From Allosphingosinicella vermicomposti (lineage in GTDB: Bacteria; Pseudomonadota; Alphaproteobacteria; Sphingomonadales; Sphingomonadaceae): a stretch of DNA of 64,000 bases. Made by a program: the position numbers and the translations under genes. The stretch is taken from NCBI RefSeq assembly GCF_003012815.1, contig NZ_PXYJ01000002.1, forward strand, positions 372,001-436,000. The letters run 5' to 3'. The notes below the pieces were generated by a model. It saw only the letters and a list, made by a program, of their open reading frames with translations. It did not search any database and was not told the origin of the DNA. Below are positions 61,361 to 64,000 of the stretch, piece by piece (position 1 is the first letter of the stretch; every line of letters starts with the position of its first letter).

Positions 61361-63180
61361 GTAAGCTTCACCCTGAAATCGCGGCCGTCACGGACCGCAT
61401 CATCGAACGGTCGCGGCCTTCGCGGTTGCGTTATCTCGACCTCATCAAAGCAGAGCGCGAGAACGGCATTTCCCGCCCCCGCATGAGCTGCGGCAATTTC
61501 GCGCACGGCTTCGCGGCGGCGGGCGAGGACAAGCCGGCAATCCGCGGCAATGCGGGCATGAATATCGGCATCGTCACTGCTTACAATGACATGCTCTCGG
61601 CCCACGCGCCTTATTATCGCTACCCCGAACAGATGAAGCTCTTCGCCCGCGAAGTCGGCGCGACGGCGCAGGTTGCGGGCGGCGTTCCGGCCATGTGCGA
61701 TGGCGTGACGCAGGGCCAGGCGGGAATGGAACTCTCACTGTTCAGCCGCGACACGATCGCCATGTCCGCCGCCGTCGCGCTCAGCCACGGCATGTTCGAG
61801 GGTGCGGCCCTGCTCGGCATTTGCGACAAGATCGTGCCGGGCCTGCTGATCGGCGCGCTGCGTTTCGGCCATCTGCCGGCCATACTTATTCCAGCGGGCC
61901 CCATGCCCTCTGGCCTCGCCAACAAGGAGAAGCAGCGGGTCCGCCAGCTTTATGCGGAAGGGAAAGCCAGCCGCGAAGAATTGCTGGAGGCGGAAGCCGC
62001 TTCTTATCATGGCGCGGGCACCTGCACCTTCTACGGCACCGCCAATTCGAACCAGATGATGATGGAGGTGATGGGCCTCCACATGCCGGGCGCGGCCTTC
62101 GTCAATCCGGGCACGAAGCTGCGTCAGGAATTGACCCGCGCCGCCGTCCACCGGCTTAGCCAGATCGGTTGGAAGGGCGAGGATTATCGGCCACTTGGCC
62201 AGTGTGTGGATGAGAAGGCGATTGTGAATGCCGCAGTCGGACTGCTCGCGACCGGCGGATCGACCAATCACGCGATCCATTTGCCCGCCATCGCGCGGGC
62301 GGCCGGGATTGTGATCGATTGGGAGGATTTGGATCGCCTGTCCGCCGCCGTGCCGCTGATCGCGCGCGTCTACCCGAATGGTTCGGGCGACGTGAACCAT
62401 TTCCAGGCGGCGGGCGGCATCGGTTTTACGATCCGCACTTTGCTGGAGAGCGGTCTGCTTCATGACGACATCATGACGGTGGCGGGCGAGCGCCTCGCCG
62501 ATCATGCCCGGGAGCCGGTGCTGGATGGCGATAAGGCCGTGTGGCGCGATGGGGCGGCCGAAAGCCTCGACGAGACCATGCTTCGCCCGGCGAGCAATCC
62601 GTTCCAGCCCGATGGCGGCATGCGCCTCCTAAAGGGCAATCTCGGTCGCGGGGTCATCAAGACGAGCGCGGTTGAGCGCTCGCGCTGGACGATCGAGGCG
62701 CCCGCGCGGGTCTTCGCCGATCAGGATGAAGTGCTGGCCGCGTTCAAGGCGGGCGAGCTTGAGAAGGATGTGATCGTCGTCGTCCGCTTCCAGGGGCCCC
62801 GCGCCAACGGCATGCCGGAACTTCACAAGCTGACTCCCGCGCTCGGCGTTCTTCAGGATCGCGGGTTCAAGGTCGCTTTGGTGACGGACGGCCGCATGTC
62901 CGGCGCATCGGGCAAGGTGCCCGCCGCCATCCACGTGACGCCCGAAGCGCTGGGTGGCGGTCCGCTCGCCAAGCTGCGGGATGGCGACATCGTGCGGATG
63001 TCGGCTGAAATGGGAGAGATCGTGGCTTTGGTCGACGATTTGGACGCGCGCGAACCGGCCAAGGCGCCACCCGCGCCGATCGGCACCGGACGAGAATTGT
63101 TCGCCTTGATGCGCCATACCGCCGACAGCGCGGAAAAAGGCGCGTCGGCGATGCTGAATGCCATGGAGGAGGTAGCGTGA
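61357..63180 (+). CDS. edd: 6-phosphogluconate dehydratase
   Basis: A 607-residue IlvD/Edd enzyme that dehydrates 6-phosphogluconate to KDPG, the signature Entner-Doudoroff reaction, using a [4Fe-4S] cluster. Family blocks: [38 protein letters not shown] with a cluster Cys, [13 protein letters not shown] with a second Cys, and [22 protein letters not shown] with the third. C-terminal swivel domain ends [22 protein letters not shown] (in parts). Start ATG 61357, preceded by a palindromic insertion that leaves only a weak GAG as binding site; the glk GTG overlaps its stop by 4 bp. Confidence 0.97.
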   Translation: MSKLHPEIAAVTDRIIERSRPSRLRYLDLIKAERENGISRPRMSCGNFAHGFAAAGEDKPAIRGNAGMNIGIVTAYNDMLSAHAPYYRYPEQMKLFAREVGATAQVAGGVPAMCDGVTQGQAGMELSLFSRDTIAMSAAVALSHGMFEGAALLGICDKIVPGLLIGALRFGHLPAILIPAGPMPSGLANKEKQRVRQLYAEGKASREELLEAEAASYHGAGTCTFYGTANSNQMMMEVMGLHMPGAAFVNPGTKLRQELTRAAVHRLSQIGWKGEDYRPLGQCVDEKAIVNAAVGLLATGGSTNHAIHLPAIARAAGIVIDWEDLDRLSAAVPLIARVYPNGSGDVNHFQAAGGIGFTIRTLLESGLLHDDIMTVAGERLADHAREPVLDGDKAVWRDGAAESLDETMLRPASNPFQPDGGMRLLKGNLGRGVIKTSAVERSRWTIEAPARVFADQDEVLAAFKAGELEKDVIVVVRFQGPRANGMPELHKLTPALGVLQDRGFKVALVTDGRMSGASGKVPAAIHVTPEALGGGPLAKLRDGDIVRMSAEMGEIVALVDDLDAREPAKAPPAPIGTGRELFALMRHTADSAEKGASAMLNAMEEVA

Positions 63181-64000
63181 CGGAAATCGTAGCGGTCGAC
63201 ATTGGGGGCACGCACGCACGCTTCGCGCTGGCGGAGGTCGAAAATGGCCGCGTGACATCGCTCGGCGACGAAGTGGTACTGAAGACCGCCGAACATGCCA
63301 GCCTGCAGACCGCATGGGAGGATTTCGGCAACCGCGTCGGACGCCCCCTCCCCCGCGCCGCCGGCATCGCTTTTGCCGGGCCGGTGCAGGGCGACCTTCT
63401 GAAGCTCACCAATAATCCGTGGGTGATCCGACCCGCGCTGATCAAGGAAAAGCTGAACGTCGACCGCTATGCCCTGGTCAACGATTTCGGCGCGGTCGCC
63501 CATGCCGTGGCGCAGCTTGGCCCGGAATATTTCCAGCATCTGTGTGGCCCCAAGCGCGACCTTCCCGAAGAGGGCGTGATCAGCATCGTCGGCCCGGGCA
63601 CCGGCCTTGGCGTTGCGCAATTGCTGAAGCGGAATGGCCGCTATCATGTCATCGAGACCGAGGGCGGTCATATCGATTTCGCGCCGCTGGACGGGCTTGA
63701 AGACAAAATCTTGGGCAAACTGCGCGAACGCTATCGCCGCGTGTCGGTGGAGCGGATCGCCGCCGGGCCGGGCCTTGCCAATCTCTACGAAGCGCTCGCC
63801 GCGATCGAGAACCGGCAGGTGCAATATCGCGACGACAAGGCGCTGTGGACGGCGGCGCTCGAAGGGCATGACAGCCTTGCCGCAGCCGCGCTCGACCGCT
63901 TCTGCCTCAGCCTTGGCGCGGTGGCGGGCGACCTGGCCCTCGCCCATGGCGCATCCGCCGTCGTGATCGCGGGCGGCGTCGGCCTTCGCGTCGCCGACCA
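63177..64000 (+). CDS. glk: Glucokinase, 3' end beyond the window
   Basis: The first 274 residues are visible. It starts with GTG overlapping the edd stop (GTGA). ATP-phosphate loop [12 protein letters not shown] (residues 7-18), glucose-site segment [12 protein letters not shown] (catalytic Asp about D102) and [12 protein letters not shown] (about 141-152) identify bacterial glucokinase of the Glk (Pfam Glucokinase) family; [12 protein letters not shown] has the conserved Glu/His. It phosphorylates glucose released from maltodextrin, feeding zwf and edd in the same operon. The C-terminus is cut by the window edge. Confidence 0.95.
   Translation, partial: MTEIVAVDIGGTHARFALAEVENGRVTSLGDEVVLKTAEHASLQTAWEDFGNRVGRPLPRAAGIAFAGPVQGDLLKLTNNPWVIRPALIKEKLNVDRYALVNDFGAVAHAVAQLGPEYFQHLCGPKRDLPEEGVISIVGPGTGLGVAQLLKRNGRYHVIETEGGHIDFAPLDGLEDKILGKLRERYRRVSVERIAAGPGLANLYEALAAIENRQVQYRDDKALWTAALEGHDSLAAAALDRFCLSLGAVAGDLALAHGASAVVIAGGVGLRVAD

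Overview
The window is high-GC, densely coded alphaproteobacterial DNA. Gene content and style point to a free-living member of the Sphingomonadaceae: TonB-dependent receptors next to carbohydrate genes, an Entner-Doudoroff gene set, DUF6481 and small 'DEIVVCGR' periplasmic proteins, and many intergenic palindromes of the CGTCATTCC and CGTTCGTGC types. This assignment is inferred from protein and repeat style; no 16S gene is present.

Layout. (1) 1-19450 holds the ribosomal protein / RNA polymerase genes, in the classical order but broken into three blocks: rplK-rplA (241-1372), rplJ-rplL (5790-6731) and rpoB-rpoC (10887-19390). Unrelated genes lie between them: small sphingomonad proteins, a cold-shock protein and an acetyltransferase-nitrilase fusion in the first gap; a glycerophosphotransferase-like protein, a copper-type MerR regulator with its operator, a DUF4396 membrane protein, a His/Met-rich outer-membrane protein and a DUF3088 protein in the second. 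(2) 19450-32550 has a GT4 glycosyltransferase, PadR with a perfect palindromic operator, rarA plus a mechanosensitive channel, a DUF429-like protein, tRNA-Thr(TGT), a class A penicillin-binding protein, an Oar-like receptor and an AI-2E-type permease. (3) 32550-40300 carries a homodimeric E1/transketolase-like enzyme and the branched-chain 2-oxoacid dehydrogenase genes E1alpha-E1beta-E2. (4) 41098-42700 is a phage-shock-like operon read leftward, with a candidate sigma-54 promoter. (5) 43164-48113 has a SulP transporter, a response regulator and a CHASE3/PAS hybrid kinase. (6) 48220-64000 is a maltodextrin-to-glucose catabolic block: sugar MFS permease, TonB-dependent receptor, alpha-amylase, alpha-glucosidase, LacI regulator, GH97 glucosidase, then zwf-edd-glk.

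How it fits together. In block 6 the receptor would import maltodextrins across the outer membrane; the amylase and glucosidases would cut them to glucose; the permease and glucokinase would bring in and phosphorylate it; and Zwf/Edd would send it into the Entner-Doudoroff path. Four similar GCAAA-type sites in the receptor/amylase and lacI/GH97 divergent promoters suggest one LacI regulator ties these together.

Most unusual signals: a small one-gene element (35008-35514) coding for a 140-residue HTH-like protein, whose two ends recur at 19489-19641 around a deleted interior; a palindromic repeat inserted in frame in the E2 gene linker; a related palindrome between zwf and edd flanked by an 8-bp direct repeat that preserves the zwf stop and edd start; and the three-way split of the ribosomal protein/rpo block. 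I found no CRISPR array, prophage or complete insertion sequence.
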